Below, in pieces: positions 9,348-17,578 of a stretch of 64,000 nt of DNA; within the stretch, counting starts at the first letter, position 1, and each line of letters starts with the position of its first letter. This DNA comes from Bradyrhizobium iriomotense. Its GTDB lineage: Bacteria; Pseudomonadota; Alphaproteobacteria; Rhizobiales; Xanthobacteraceae. The notes below the pieces were generated by a model. That model made no database searches. It saw only the letters and a program-made list of their open reading frames with translations, and was not told where the DNA came from. Made by a program: the position numbers and the translations under genes. The stretch is taken from assembly GCF_018129405.1 (NCBI RefSeq), contig NZ_JAFCLP010000025.1, positions 1 to 64,000 of the forward strand, read 5' to 3'.

Positions 9348-9968
9348 CTAACCTGGACGCAGAGCGCCGCTATACACGCACTGTATCTCTTTGGCTGTCG
9401 TTACAATCTGCTGGCTAAAGTCGCAGGCCTTTTTCATGACGTACGTGTAGCCACTTGGGAAGCTGATAAGATCGCCCGATTTGCACTTCAAAGTTATTTC
9501 CCTGAGAAAGGTTTCGGGAGCAACGCGCTGACTAAGGGCACTGAGGCTGAGCCCAACGAGATCACAAATCCCACCGGGGGTGGAAGGGGCGGTCAAAGTA
9601 GAAGGAAGAGAAGGGGGAACGTTAGTCTGGCTAGACGGTGCAGGCCCGACCGTCTCTTTGACCTCGATCAGCCAGTCCGCCCTGGTCCAGGCGCCGTGCG
9701 CGTCCGGCGGCTTTATCACATAGACATAGCCATCCGGCGCCGTTCCCAGCACGTTGAGTCGGGTCCCCTGAGGCAGGGCGACGCAATTCTTCATATCCCT
9801 GATCTTCTGGAACGCGCTCTCCCTCAGTAGCGCATCCACCATCTGCGATGCCACCAGCTGGTCACAAAGCACGGCGACGTTGGTCGCCACCTGCATCGGC
9901 AGCATCTTGGTCTCGGCCGTGGCGGGTGACGTCAGCACTGTCATCAGGGGTAGCAATACTCTCTTCAT
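9348..9968 (-). CDS. Small secreted protein, unknown function (SH3-like segment)
   Basis: The 206-residue protein has a signal peptide (about residues 1-18, 'MKRVLLPLMTVLTSPATA') and a good GGAGG ribosome site. The middle ('LPQGTRLNVLGTAPDGYVYV') resembles a bacterial SH3-like wall- or surface-binding fold. A Pro/Ser/Thr-rich linker (about 110-130) leads to a second short domain with the Cys-containing 'MKKACDFSQQI'. I recognise no specific family. It is probably periplasmic and stands alone between convergent DUF4236 and a recombinase. Confidence 0.6.
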   Translation of the reverse strand: MKRVLLPLMTVLTSPATAETKMLPMQVATNVAVLCDQLVASQMVDALLRESAFQKIRDMKNCVALPQGTRLNVLGTAPDGYVYVIKPPDAHGAWTRADWLIEVKETVGPAPSSQTNVPPSLPSTLTAPSTPGGICDLVGLSLSALSQRVAPETFLREITLKCKSGDLISFPSGYTYVMKKACDFSQQIVTTAKEIQCVYSGALRPG

Positions 9969-10014
9969 ATGAGCCTCCTAGGCGCCTCGGTCGATAGCAT
10001 CCTGCAATACATGA

Positions 10015-11073
10015 TCAAAAAAGCGCACCGGCCGCATTGTGCGTGAATAGCTCCCCGTCCCGTATGTAACGTGCCAGCATCGCGTCCGAAGCGTGCCGTG
10101 TCTGCGCCCTAATCTTCCAGGTTGGGACTTCGACCTGCGATGCGCTGGTCGCTAACCCCGCCCGCAGAGAATGCCCTGAGTATCCCAAGGGATCGAGCCC
10201 GGCCGCGCTGACGCGCTCGCGTACGATCTCGCCGACCGCTTCTCCGGACAGGCGGCATTGATGGACATGGCTAAACCGGTCCACCGGGCGAAAGATCGGC
10301 CCGTCACTGATGCCGGAGATCGCCAGCCAGGCTTCCAGGGCGGCGACAGGACACCACCGCCCACGAGCGTAGGGAATGCCCACCTTCTGCCCCCGAGCCT
10401 CTTGGTCGGTTTTCGACCTAAGCAGGTGCAGAATGACACCCTGGCGGACGTGCTCGACATCACCAACGTTCAGTCCAACCAGCTCAGACCTACGGAGAGC
10501 ACCAGCAAACCCCACCAGGAGGAGAGCGCGATCCCGACGATCCTTCGGCTTCTCGCCGGTGGCCTCCAGCACCCGGATCAGTTCGTCGCGCAGCAGAGGC
10601 TTGGCTTGCCTTTGGGTGCAGCTGTGGGTTCGCTTGATGCCTCTCAGGGTCGCTCGGACGAGTGCGGAGTGAGTCGGGTTAGAAAGGCCCCTGACCTCGT
10701 GCGCCTTCGAGAGCGAGGCGAGGCGGCGCACCAGCGTGGCGACACTCAGCCTGCCAGCGTTCTGGGTGAGATACTCGGCCACGGTCTCCACCGAAGCAGG
10801 TATCGATCCGCCCCCGCGCTCAAATTCGCGCAGATCACTCTCGTACGCGCGGCGGCTATTTTCCGAGACGCTATTTTGAACGAAAAACTGGGTCTCTGAA
10901 GAAATTTCAGATGCGAGTGCAAGTAATTGCAGAGGCGGTTCAAAACCGTGAGTTTCGGCCATCGTAGGGCGCGATAAGTGGGTATTATCACGAGTTAGGC
11001 TGGTTGACGAAGTCGATGCCGTTGTCGATGTTGATGTCCCTGGCACGTTGTTCTCGTTAAGGTCAGCATTCAT
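10015..11073 (-). CDS. Tyrosine recombinase/integrase
   Basis: The ATG at 11073 has GAGG upstream and is chosen over the ATG at 11088; it gives 352 residues. A Ser/Thr-rich tail ('TSTSTTASTSSTSLT') precedes a SAM-like core-binding domain (about 70-165) and the catalytic domain. Conserved residues are visible: Arg in 'GALRRSELVGLN', His and Arg in 'GYSGHSLRAG', His in 'QTRHASD' and the Tyr nucleophile in 'AMLARYIRDGELF'. The enzyme looks intact. It may be a mobile-element integrase or part of an orphan phage-type recombination unit. No att site was recognised beside it. Confidence 0.88.
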   Translation of the reverse strand: MNADLNENNVPGTSTSTTASTSSTSLTRDNTHLSRPTMAETHGFEPPLQLLALASEISSETQFFVQNSVSENSRRAYESDLREFERGGGSIPASVETVAEYLTQNAGRLSVATLVRRLASLSKAHEVRGLSNPTHSALVRATLRGIKRTHSCTQRQAKPLLRDELIRVLEATGEKPKDRRDRALLLVGFAGALRRSELVGLNVGDVEHVRQGVILHLLRSKTDQEARGQKVGIPYARGRWCPVAALEAWLAISGISDGPIFRPVDRFSHVHQCRLSGEAVGEIVRERVSAAGLDPLGYSGHSLRAGLATSASQVEVPTWKIRAQTRHASDAMLARYIRDGELFTHNAAGALF

Positions 11074-11163
11074 GGCTGCGGACCTCATTGAGCTTAGGTA
11101 AGTCGAGCCGCATCAACTTGAATATCTCAAGCGGTCCGTAACACTCTTCATCTGCCATTTGCC

Positions 11164-11712
11164 TCAGTAGCGTACCCGTGCTCCAGCAGAGGCGGCTTTT
11201 AACCAGACCGCCTTCGATCCGGAAAACAACATCGCCAAGAAAAGCGACCCAGTCTGACCCTGCGGGGCCTGACCCGGCACGCCATCAGCTGACGACGGCC
11301 ACAGGAAGCGGCCGCGCTCCAGCCGCTTGGCGTAGAGCGACATGCCCAGTCCATCGTGCCAAAGGATCTTGATTAGCTTGGCGTTTTTGCCACGGAACAC
11401 ATAAAGGTCGCCGCCGTGCGGATCTCGCTTGAAGGCTTCCTGCACCAGCAAGGCGAGCGAGTTCATGCCGCGCCGCATATCGGTGTGGCCGGTCGCAATC
11501 CACATGCGAGCACGCGCCGCGTAGCGAGTGGTGCGGCGCGAGCGGGATTTGAGCGAAGCTTCCAGCTTCCAGAGCGGCGTGTCCTTCGGCCGGCGGATGG
11601 CGTCTAGAGGAAGGCTCGCGCGAGCCTTGCAGCGGGCGCACTCGACCTCTAGCCAGACAAATGCGATGTCGGAGTCGGACGCCCGAACGATCCTACCAGC
11701 ATTCGAACCCAC
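11164..11712 (-). pseudogene. Chimera of a small CxxC protein N-terminus and IS66 TnpB fragment
   Basis: The open frame joins two unrelated pieces. Residues 1 to about 65 ('ECARCKARASLPLDAIRRPK', 'WKLEASLKS') match a small conserved rhizobial protein that normally has two CxxC pairs; here only the first pair is kept. From about residue 66 it becomes IS66 TnpB (Orf2): 'MWIATGHTDMRRGMNSLALL', 'DPHGGDLYVFRGKNAKLIKI' and 'RGRFLWPSSADG'. The TnpB part stops near 11285 and the last residues match neither. It is probably a recombination scar rather than a functional gene. Confidence 0.7.
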
Positions 11713-13353
11713 CTACTTAGCTTTCGGCTTAGCTCTCGATTTTGGACCGGACACCTTTGCGTTCGTAGTTCGAGCGGGACGGAGCTCGTCGCTCACGCGC
11801 TGCAAGAGAACTCGAGATAACTGTCCAAAATTGTCGAATCGCTCAATTCTGCCGGATGCACGTGATGCCTCTGAGAAGCAGAACCGCGCCCCCCGAAACG
11901 AAAGCGACGTTGAGGGCATTAGTATGTAATCCAGGATCGTTTCGTTATCTTCGGCGAGCCTAAGCCCCACAATCCATCCCGCCGGCCATCGTTGGCGATG
12001 ATGCAGCTGCCATTTCGGTGGAATGTTGACGTATTTTCGGCAAGTGGCTACTCGAAAGCAGATGTTGACAGCACCATCGACTTGCAAACAGTCAGTCGGC
12101 AAACTGAGGGTGGCGCGCCGACCCGACTTCTTAAACGTCTCCTGAAGACGCGCTGCATTGCTCAGCTGAACTTCCATCATCCTCTTGCGCGTACCGAGCT
12201 TATCCCAGTAACTCTGATTTCCGACATAACCGATCATACGGTAGAGATTCCGTATGGGACCGAAGTGTCTTAGATATGTCGCTAGAGACGGCAGGCCCGG
12301 GGCAGCATCAATAATTGTCGCACTTAGTTTCCCCTTTTTCATCAGAAGTTTCCGAAGTCGGACGAGCATTTCTTCTTCCGATATGCGCACAAAGCGCTCA
12401 TCCAAGGCCTTGTTGACGCGCTTGAAAACATCGCGGTCAATTATCGCGTTGATTGCGCCATCGCTTCTAACCCAAAGGTCTGTCGGATTTTTTGTTCTCT
12501 TGGCCCCGAGTTTTTCCGACTGACGATTGTATATGAGATTGCCGATATAGACTTCCTGCCGCAGAAGCTTGCCTATCGAGCCTTGGCACCAAGCCCCCCC
12601 CTTATTGGTCACGATTCCACGACTATTAAGCTCGCGCGCGATCGCTTCTTGGGGCTTCCCCCGAAGATACTCATCGAAGATCCATCGGACGACTTCGACC
12701 TTGTCCCTTGGTCCGGGAACTAGCTTTACTCGATCTGTCGACAGAAATTTATGTTCACCCGCTTGAAGAGTCCCTTTCGGCCGGCATTTGTCGTCCACAA
12801 CTTGCCGTACCAACCCAAATGGCTCCCGGCCGCCCAGCCGGAAGCCTTTGCTTGCAATGCGCATCGATGCTGCGTGTACCCGCCCAGACAGCTCTCGGCT
12901 GAACTCGGCCGCCATAACTCTTTTTATATTTTTCATAATGCTGGAAAGCAGACTACCATCATTGACAAACTGCTCTGCACAATAAGCAACCCTTACTCCA
13001 GCCTTTCGACAAACGAACTCATAATGCGCGCTTTCATCGACGTCTTGGAAGCGTCCCCAGCGACTGACATCAAAGATCAGAAGATGACCGAAGTCCGCCT
13101 TATCAGTGCAGACGTCATTGATCAGTTCGGTAAGACCTCGCCGATTGTCGATCTTCAATCCGCTCTCGCCCTCGTCGCAATAAGTGCGGACGAGCGTTAG
13201 CTTGTGAAGTTCAGCATAGGTGGCGATTACCGCCGCTTGATTTTCGATTGAGTATTGTTGATGGTCTGTAGACATTCGGACATATTGTGCCGCACGGTAC
13301 ATCTTATGCGACTGGGGCAATCGTGTCCCATGTACGACGAGAGCTTGTGACAT
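11713..13353 (-). CDS. Long serine recombinase, ParB-associated family (copy without partners)
   Basis: From the ATG at 13353 the protein has 546 residues; the ATG at 13302 is an alternative. The resolvase catalytic domain starts 'RAAQYVRMSTDHQQYS', where the Ser in 'YVRMS' is the nucleophile. 'IFDVSRWGRFQDVDESAHYE' follows. A recombinase domain ('EAIARELNSRGIVTNKGGAW', 'GSIGKLLRQEVYIGNLIYN') comes next, and then an unusual C-terminal domain of about 190 residues. The second serine recombinase at 15185 is a paralog over the whole length. This copy lacks the two ParB-like genes that follow the other. It probably cuts and rejoins DNA at a specific site. Confidence 0.85.
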   Translation of the reverse strand: MSQALVVHGTRLPQSHKMYRAAQYVRMSTDHQQYSIENQAAVIATYAELHKLTLVRTYCDEGESGLKIDNRRGLTELINDVCTDKADFGHLLIFDVSRWGRFQDVDESAHYEFVCRKAGVRVAYCAEQFVNDGSLLSSIMKNIKRVMAAEFSRELSGRVHAASMRIASKGFRLGGREPFGLVRQVVDDKCRPKGTLQAGEHKFLSTDRVKLVPGPRDKVEVVRWIFDEYLRGKPQEAIARELNSRGIVTNKGGAWCQGSIGKLLRQEVYIGNLIYNRQSEKLGAKRTKNPTDLWVRSDGAINAIIDRDVFKRVNKALDERFVRISEEEMLVRLRKLLMKKGKLSATIIDAAPGLPSLATYLRHFGPIRNLYRMIGYVGNQSYWDKLGTRKRMMEVQLSNAARLQETFKKSGRRATLSLPTDCLQVDGAVNICFRVATCRKYVNIPPKWQLHHRQRWPAGWIVGLRLAEDNETILDYILMPSTSLSFRGARFCFSEASRASGRIERFDNFGQLSRVLLQRVSDELRPARTTNAKVSGPKSRAKPKAK

Positions 13354-13699
13354 AGTGCTGCTCGCTGCAAAAGGCAGGAGAGGAGATAATAGCCGCAAGC
13401 TACGGTTCGTAGAAATGGGAACGAGCAAAAGGGACGGGTCAGGTATTCTGTCGTAAAGTCGCAAGAGATGCATGCGACAAGCTTTGCTGATGCCCGTATT
13501 GATCTGATAGGCCGCCAGTGCTTGTCCCAGTTCGAAGGCAAGCGGCGGCTTCTGAATGCGGAGCCGATGCTATGGCAATTGAAATAGATGCATCATCTGG
13601 AGTTCGAGGACGGGCATGCTCAGGCGAGCAAGTGCCGAAAGTAATCTATTTCGGCAACGCCAGAACGAAACTCCGTAGATCTAGACTAGTCACGTGAAT
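13354..13699. other. Gap without a recognised gene
   Basis: About 350 bases between the serine recombinase start and the IS630 remnant. It must hold the promoter of the recombinase, but no clear -35/-10 pair stands out. Short matching words (TAGATG/TCTATTTC) occur near 13587 and 13651. I see no RNA gene or coding pattern. Confidence 0.4.
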
Positions 13700-14542
13700 C
13701 TAAAGTTCGCCACATAAAGGCTGCTGGGCCTTGTGGCAGAAGCGTTTGACGGAAGCCAAGATCTGGTCAGCAGACTTGGTCCATTTGAAGGGCCTCGGGA
13801 CTTTGTTGTGCAGGTCGATGAAGGTACGGATATCGGCCTCGAGCTGCCTGACGGAAGTGTGAACACCTCGCTGGATTTGCTTTCTAGTGAGTTCAGCAAA
13901 CCAGCGTTCGACCTGATTGATCCATGACGCCGAAGTCGGTGTAAAGTGGACATGGTAGTGCGGCCGTCGGGCGAGCCACGCCTTGATCTTGGGTGTCTTG
14001 TGGGTGGCGTAGTTGTCCATGACGATATGGACATCGAGTCCTTCAGGGATCTGATTGTCGACGAACAGCGGATCACTCGACAGCTTGAATGTCTGGCTCC
14101 GGTGAGGCTGCAGACCGAACGCCATCCACATTCGGCGGATCGTGGTGTGGGAATAGCCAGTTTCCTCAGCCATCGAGCGGATCGACCAGTGCGTCGCATC
14201 GGCCGGCGTCGTGCGCAACGTCCGCTCGATCACGGCAGCAACCTGATCGTCGTTGATGGTGCGAGGGCGGCCAGGGCGGGCCTAGTCAAGCAGGCCATCA
14301 CAGCGGTCTTTCAAAAACCGGCGGTGCCATTTGCCAACGGTGTGTTCGTGCATGCCGAGTTCGGCCGCCACAGACTTGCTTGGCAGGCCGTCCGCACATC
14401 GCAGGATCGCGCGACACCGCTCAGACAACGACCGGGCGACACGGTGACGACGAACTTGCCCCTCCAAGTACGCCCGTTCCTGCGGACTCAGCACCAACGG
14501 CGCGATCGGCCGGCCCCGCACAACTGCATTCGCCACTAGCAC
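13700..14542 (-). pseudogene. IS630-family transposase, nonsense mutation and internal deletion
   Basis: A single frame runs from 14542 to 13700, interrupted by a TAG at 14282-14284 where homologs read '...GLLDEARPGRP'. The N-terminal part has the HTH ('SVAAELGMHEHTVGKWHRRF'). The C-terminal part has 'GLDVHIVMDNYATHKTP' (second Asp) and 'FTPTSASWINQVERWF' (Glu). Between 'SSDPLFVD' and 'PEGLDVHI' about 80 residues that normally hold the first catalytic Asp are missing, without a frame change. The element is therefore inactive. Clear terminal repeats were not found. Confidence 0.85.
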
Positions 14543-14666
14543 TCTCCTCTGTAGAGATTCGAGCTATCAACTAATGTGATGAACTTGCGTTAGTTCTGTG
14601 CGTCAAGTTCAGCAAAATCGATCATGGGGTCCGGCCGAGCCATCCCCTTGGTGGGCCTGAGCATCG

Positions 14667-14870
14667 TCAGGCCGCCTGGCGTAGCGCCTCCTTCTTGTGC
14701 TCCTTCAAGAGATCCATGTTGAGATAGCGATGGTCCTCGAGCCAGGCCTCATGGCGCTCGACGGTCAGCGCCCGCACCAGCCTTAAACAGCTCTCGGCAT
14801 TGGGGAAGATTCGCACCACATAGGTGCGCCGCCGGATCTCCTCGTTGAGGCGTTCGCGCATATTGGTCGA
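14667..14870 (-). pseudogene. IS256-family transposase C-terminal fragment
   Basis: The reverse strand encodes 'RERLNEEIRRRTYVVRIFPN' and 'AESCLRLVRALTVERHEAWL', ending 'LLKEHKKEALRQAA' and a stop. This is the typical last about 65 residues of IS256/Mutator-type transposases. A TAG lies in frame just upstream and the similarity ends there. Nothing of the DDE core remains. Confidence 0.75.
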
Positions 14871-15184
14871 CTATGTCGGAACAAGTCGATCCGCCTTCAG
14901 AGTTGGCCAAAATAGCCAGGCTCAACGGAGAGTTCCGCAAGAACTACGGAACGCTAGCCGGCCTGATGTCGATCGTCTGCTCAAGCCTAGGGGCTTGGCT
15001 GGTGAAAATGGGGGCTTGGCTGGCTCGGGATAGGTTGAGCATGAGTAAGGATTGATTCGCATATGCCTCAATTCAAGGTGCTCTCGTAAGGATATCGTTG
15101 AGATCAGGTCTCGCAAGATCGCAGAGTTTGGCATGGACCGCGCTGAGGGCGACTTTGCCAGAGGAACATTCCAGAGTCGTGCAG
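14871..15184. other. Leader region of the recombinase-ParB module, with short direct repeats
   Basis: About 310 bases between the IS256 scrap and the recombinase start. GGGGCTTGGCTGG occurs at 14990-15002 and again at 15011-15023, with repeat starts 21 bases apart, about two helical turns. AAAATGGGGGCTT (15005-15017) recurs inverted at 42814-42826. A TAAGGA at 15087-15092 stands before a TTG at 15098. The repeats could be a recombinase or ParB-like binding site, or an IS end. No gene is supported here. Confidence 0.4.
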
Positions 15185-16708
15185 ATGCTGCCCCGGCCGC
15201 AGAGAGCGGCGCAGTATGTCCGCATGTCGACCGATCACCAGCAGTATTCGACCGCCAACCAGGCAGACGTCATCGCTGCCTACGCGCGCGATCGCAATAT
15301 AGATATCGTCCGCACCTATTCCGACGAGGGCCTCAGTGGCCTTGGCATCAACTGGCGCATCGGATTAAAGAGCCTCATTGCTGATGTCGAAAAGGGACAA
15401 GCCGATTTTGAATGCGTGCTCGTCTATGATGTCAGCCGGTGGGGGCGTTTCCAGGACGTCGACGAGAGCGCCTACTACGAATTCATTTGCAAGAGGGCCG
15501 GTATCACCGTGCACTACTGCGCCGATGAATTCGAGAACGATGGAAGTCTCACCTCGGTCATCCTCAAGAACGTCAAACGTGTCGGTGCCGCCGACTATAG
15601 CCGTCAGCTATCCAAAAAAGTCTTTCTCGGCCAATCCCGTATCGTCCAATTGGGCTTTTGGCGCGGCGGCATGCCCGGCTACGGGCTCCGCCGGCAACTG
15701 CACGATGCGACTGGTGCGGTTAGAACGATCCTCGAACAGGGGGAACGCAAATATCTCCAGACGGATCGCGTCAAAATCATCCACGGACCCGAGCAAGAGG
15801 TCGAGACCGTCCGTCGAATCTTCAAAGCATTTGTGTCCGAAGGCAAATACCTGGGGGAAATCGCCGGTGAGCTCAACGCGTCTCAAGTGCGTACAGGCGC
15901 GGGCCTTCGCTGGGACGGAACATCAATACGGAAGATTCTCGTCAACGAGACCTATACTGGAAGCCTTATCTTCAATCGCACCTCCTACAAGCTCCAGCAA
16001 AAGCGAGTCGAAAATCCCAGCAGCATGTGGATTCGGCACGATCAAGCATTTCCTCCGGTTGTTACCCAGAAGACGTTTGCAAAAGCGCAGGAAATGATGC
16101 GCGTCCGACGCGAGAAGATGTCCGATCGGGAGGCGATTGCCCGCCTAACCGCGCTTGGACGTGAAAAAGGACAGTTGTCGGTCGCCATCATGGCTTCTGC
16201 TGACGGCATTCTATCGGCTGAAACATACCGCCGCCGCTTCGGTTCCCTGGTCGCGGCGTTTGAGCTTGCCGGCTACCAACCAGAACTTCACCGGCGACGG
16301 ATGTTGACGGCTACACAATATCGAGCGCGCTTGAAGCAGCTAGCGGCCGAGCTTGTCGACAGGATCAATGACCTTGGCGGCCGGGCCATGCTTGACCCAA
16401 CTTGTAAGGGCATCAAAGTCAACGATGAATGTCGTATTGCTCTGGGATCGGCGCGCGCTCAGAACTCCGCACGCGGACAGGTCCGTTGGAGGGTTCATGC
16501 CAATCGAAATGTGCAGGCGGAACTGACGCTGATTGCCCGAATGGATGCGTCCAACGCAGAGATCAGGAACTACTATCTGCTTCCGACCGCCGACCTATCT
16601 CTTCCGAGCCTCAAAATCCTCAGGATGTCTAATTCGGTCTTCGCCAGGGCCTGTCGATACGACAGTCTTGAAGCATTCTGCCGGATGTGCGCTGGGGAAC
16701 GGCAATGA
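15185..16708 (+). CDS. Long serine recombinase, first gene of recombinase-ParB-ParB trio
   Basis: From the ATG at 15185 the protein has 507 residues; an in-frame TTG at 15098 with a better ribosome site would add 29. Domains in order: resolvase catalytic ('RAAQYVRMSTDHQQYSTANQ', 'VYDVSRWGRFQDVDESAYYE'), recombinase DNA-binding ('IAGELNASQVRTGAGLRWDG', 'IRKILVNETYTGSLIFN'), and a C-terminal domain of about 190 residues ('GREKGQLSVAIMASADGI' onward). The C-terminal domain is shared with the paralog at 11713. The coiled-coil and Cys-rich zinc motif of phage large serine integrases is not evident. The next gene starts 12 bases downstream and the third overlaps the second. It is probably a site-specific recombinase whose activity depends on its two partners. 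Confidence 0.88.
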   Translation: MLPRPQRAAQYVRMSTDHQQYSTANQADVIAAYARDRNIDIVRTYSDEGLSGLGINWRIGLKSLIADVEKGQADFECVLVYDVSRWGRFQDVDESAYYEFICKRAGITVHYCADEFENDGSLTSVILKNVKRVGAADYSRQLSKKVFLGQSRIVQLGFWRGGMPGYGLRRQLHDATGAVRTILEQGERKYLQTDRVKIIHGPEQEVETVRRIFKAFVSEGKYLGEIAGELNASQVRTGAGLRWDGTSIRKILVNETYTGSLIFNRTSYKLQQKRVENPSSMWIRHDQAFPPVVTQKTFAKAQEMMRVRREKMSDREAIARLTALGREKGQLSVAIMASADGILSAETYRRRFGSLVAAFELAGYQPELHRRRMLTATQYRARLKQLAAELVDRINDLGGRAMLDPTCKGIKVNDECRIALGSARAQNSARGQVRWRVHANRNVQAELTLIARMDASNAEIRNYYLLPTADLSLPSLKILRMSNSVFARACRYDSLEAFCRMCAGERQ

Positions 16709-16720
16709 CGGGGCATCGGC

Positions 16721-17578
16721 ATGAAACGTAGCCGGACCATCGTGCGTGTCCCGGTCGTAGCCGTCAAAGTGCCGAACTCACGTAAGAACGGCAAGAACCG
16801 TTCGGCGAAGCTCGTGCGAAGCATACGGAATGTGGGCCTGAAGAAGCCAATCACCGTGAGCCATCGCGGAAAGAGCAATTCGTACGAACTGGTTTGTGGC
16901 GAAGGCAGGTTGGATGCGTATTCACAGCTTCGCCAAGCGGAGATCCCCGCAATCGTCACTGATCTCTCGACCGAGGAATGCATCCTTATGAGCCTCGTTG
17001 AGAACATCGCGCGCCGCCGACATACCCCGGTGGAGCTTGTGAGTGACATCGGTCGACTGGCCAAGCACTACCGTGTGCCCGATATCGCGGCAAAACTCGA
17101 TCTCGGCCAAGACTTTGTGAAGGCCATCATCTATCTGCTCAAGCACGGAGAAAATCGTCTCGTTAGCGCCGTCGAGCGTGGCATCGTTCCGCCGACCCTC
17201 GCGCTCGAAATCGCTAGAGCCAAGAACCCCGCAGTGCAAGGGGCACTCTTGGAATCGTACGTCAAGGACCGACATACAGCGCGACAGATCATCCTTATAC
17301 GCCAGCTCGTCGAGCAAAGGCACCGCGCTACTAAGAGAGCCGAGGTTGCGACCGATCAGATGACCCCCGAGGCACTAGCGAGAACCTATCGCCAGGAGAT
17401 GAATCGCCGACAACTCATTGAGCAAACCGCAAAGCTCGCACACGGGCGCCTCATCTTCATCATCGGTTCCCTGAAGAAACTGCTGGGCGAACGGATGTTC
17501 GCGTCGGTGTTGCGGGACCAGGGGCTGGACAAGCTGCCGCTCCCGATTTTGCGGCGGATGTCGGCAGGGCCCTCATGA
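16721..17578 (+). CDS. ParB/RepB-like DNA-binding protein 1 of the trio
   Basis: This 285-residue protein has a ParB N-terminal (sulfiredoxin-like/CTPase) fold. 'ELVCGEGRLDAYSQLRQAEI' corresponds to the GERR box and 'LMSLVENIARRRHTPVE' to the ENxxR box. A helix-turn-helix region ('DIAAKLDLGQDFVKAIIYLL') and a C-terminal RepB-like part follow. It is not next to a parA gene, so classical partition is unlikely. It lies 12 bases after the recombinase and ends in a four-base ATGA overlap with the next gene. It could load on DNA near the recombination site or license recombination; that is inference. The family assignment is firm. Confidence 0.85.
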   Translation: MKRSRTIVRVPVVAVKVPNSRKNGKNRSAKLVRSIRNVGLKKPITVSHRGKSNSYELVCGEGRLDAYSQLRQAEIPAIVTDLSTEECILMSLVENIARRRHTPVELVSDIGRLAKHYRVPDIAAKLDLGQDFVKAIIYLLKHGENRLVSAVERGIVPPTLALEIARAKNPAVQGALLESYVKDRHTARQIILIRQLVEQRHRATKRAEVATDQMTPEALARTYRQEMNRRQLIEQTAKLAHGRLIFIIGSLKKLLGERMFASVLRDQGLDKLPLPILRRMSAGPS

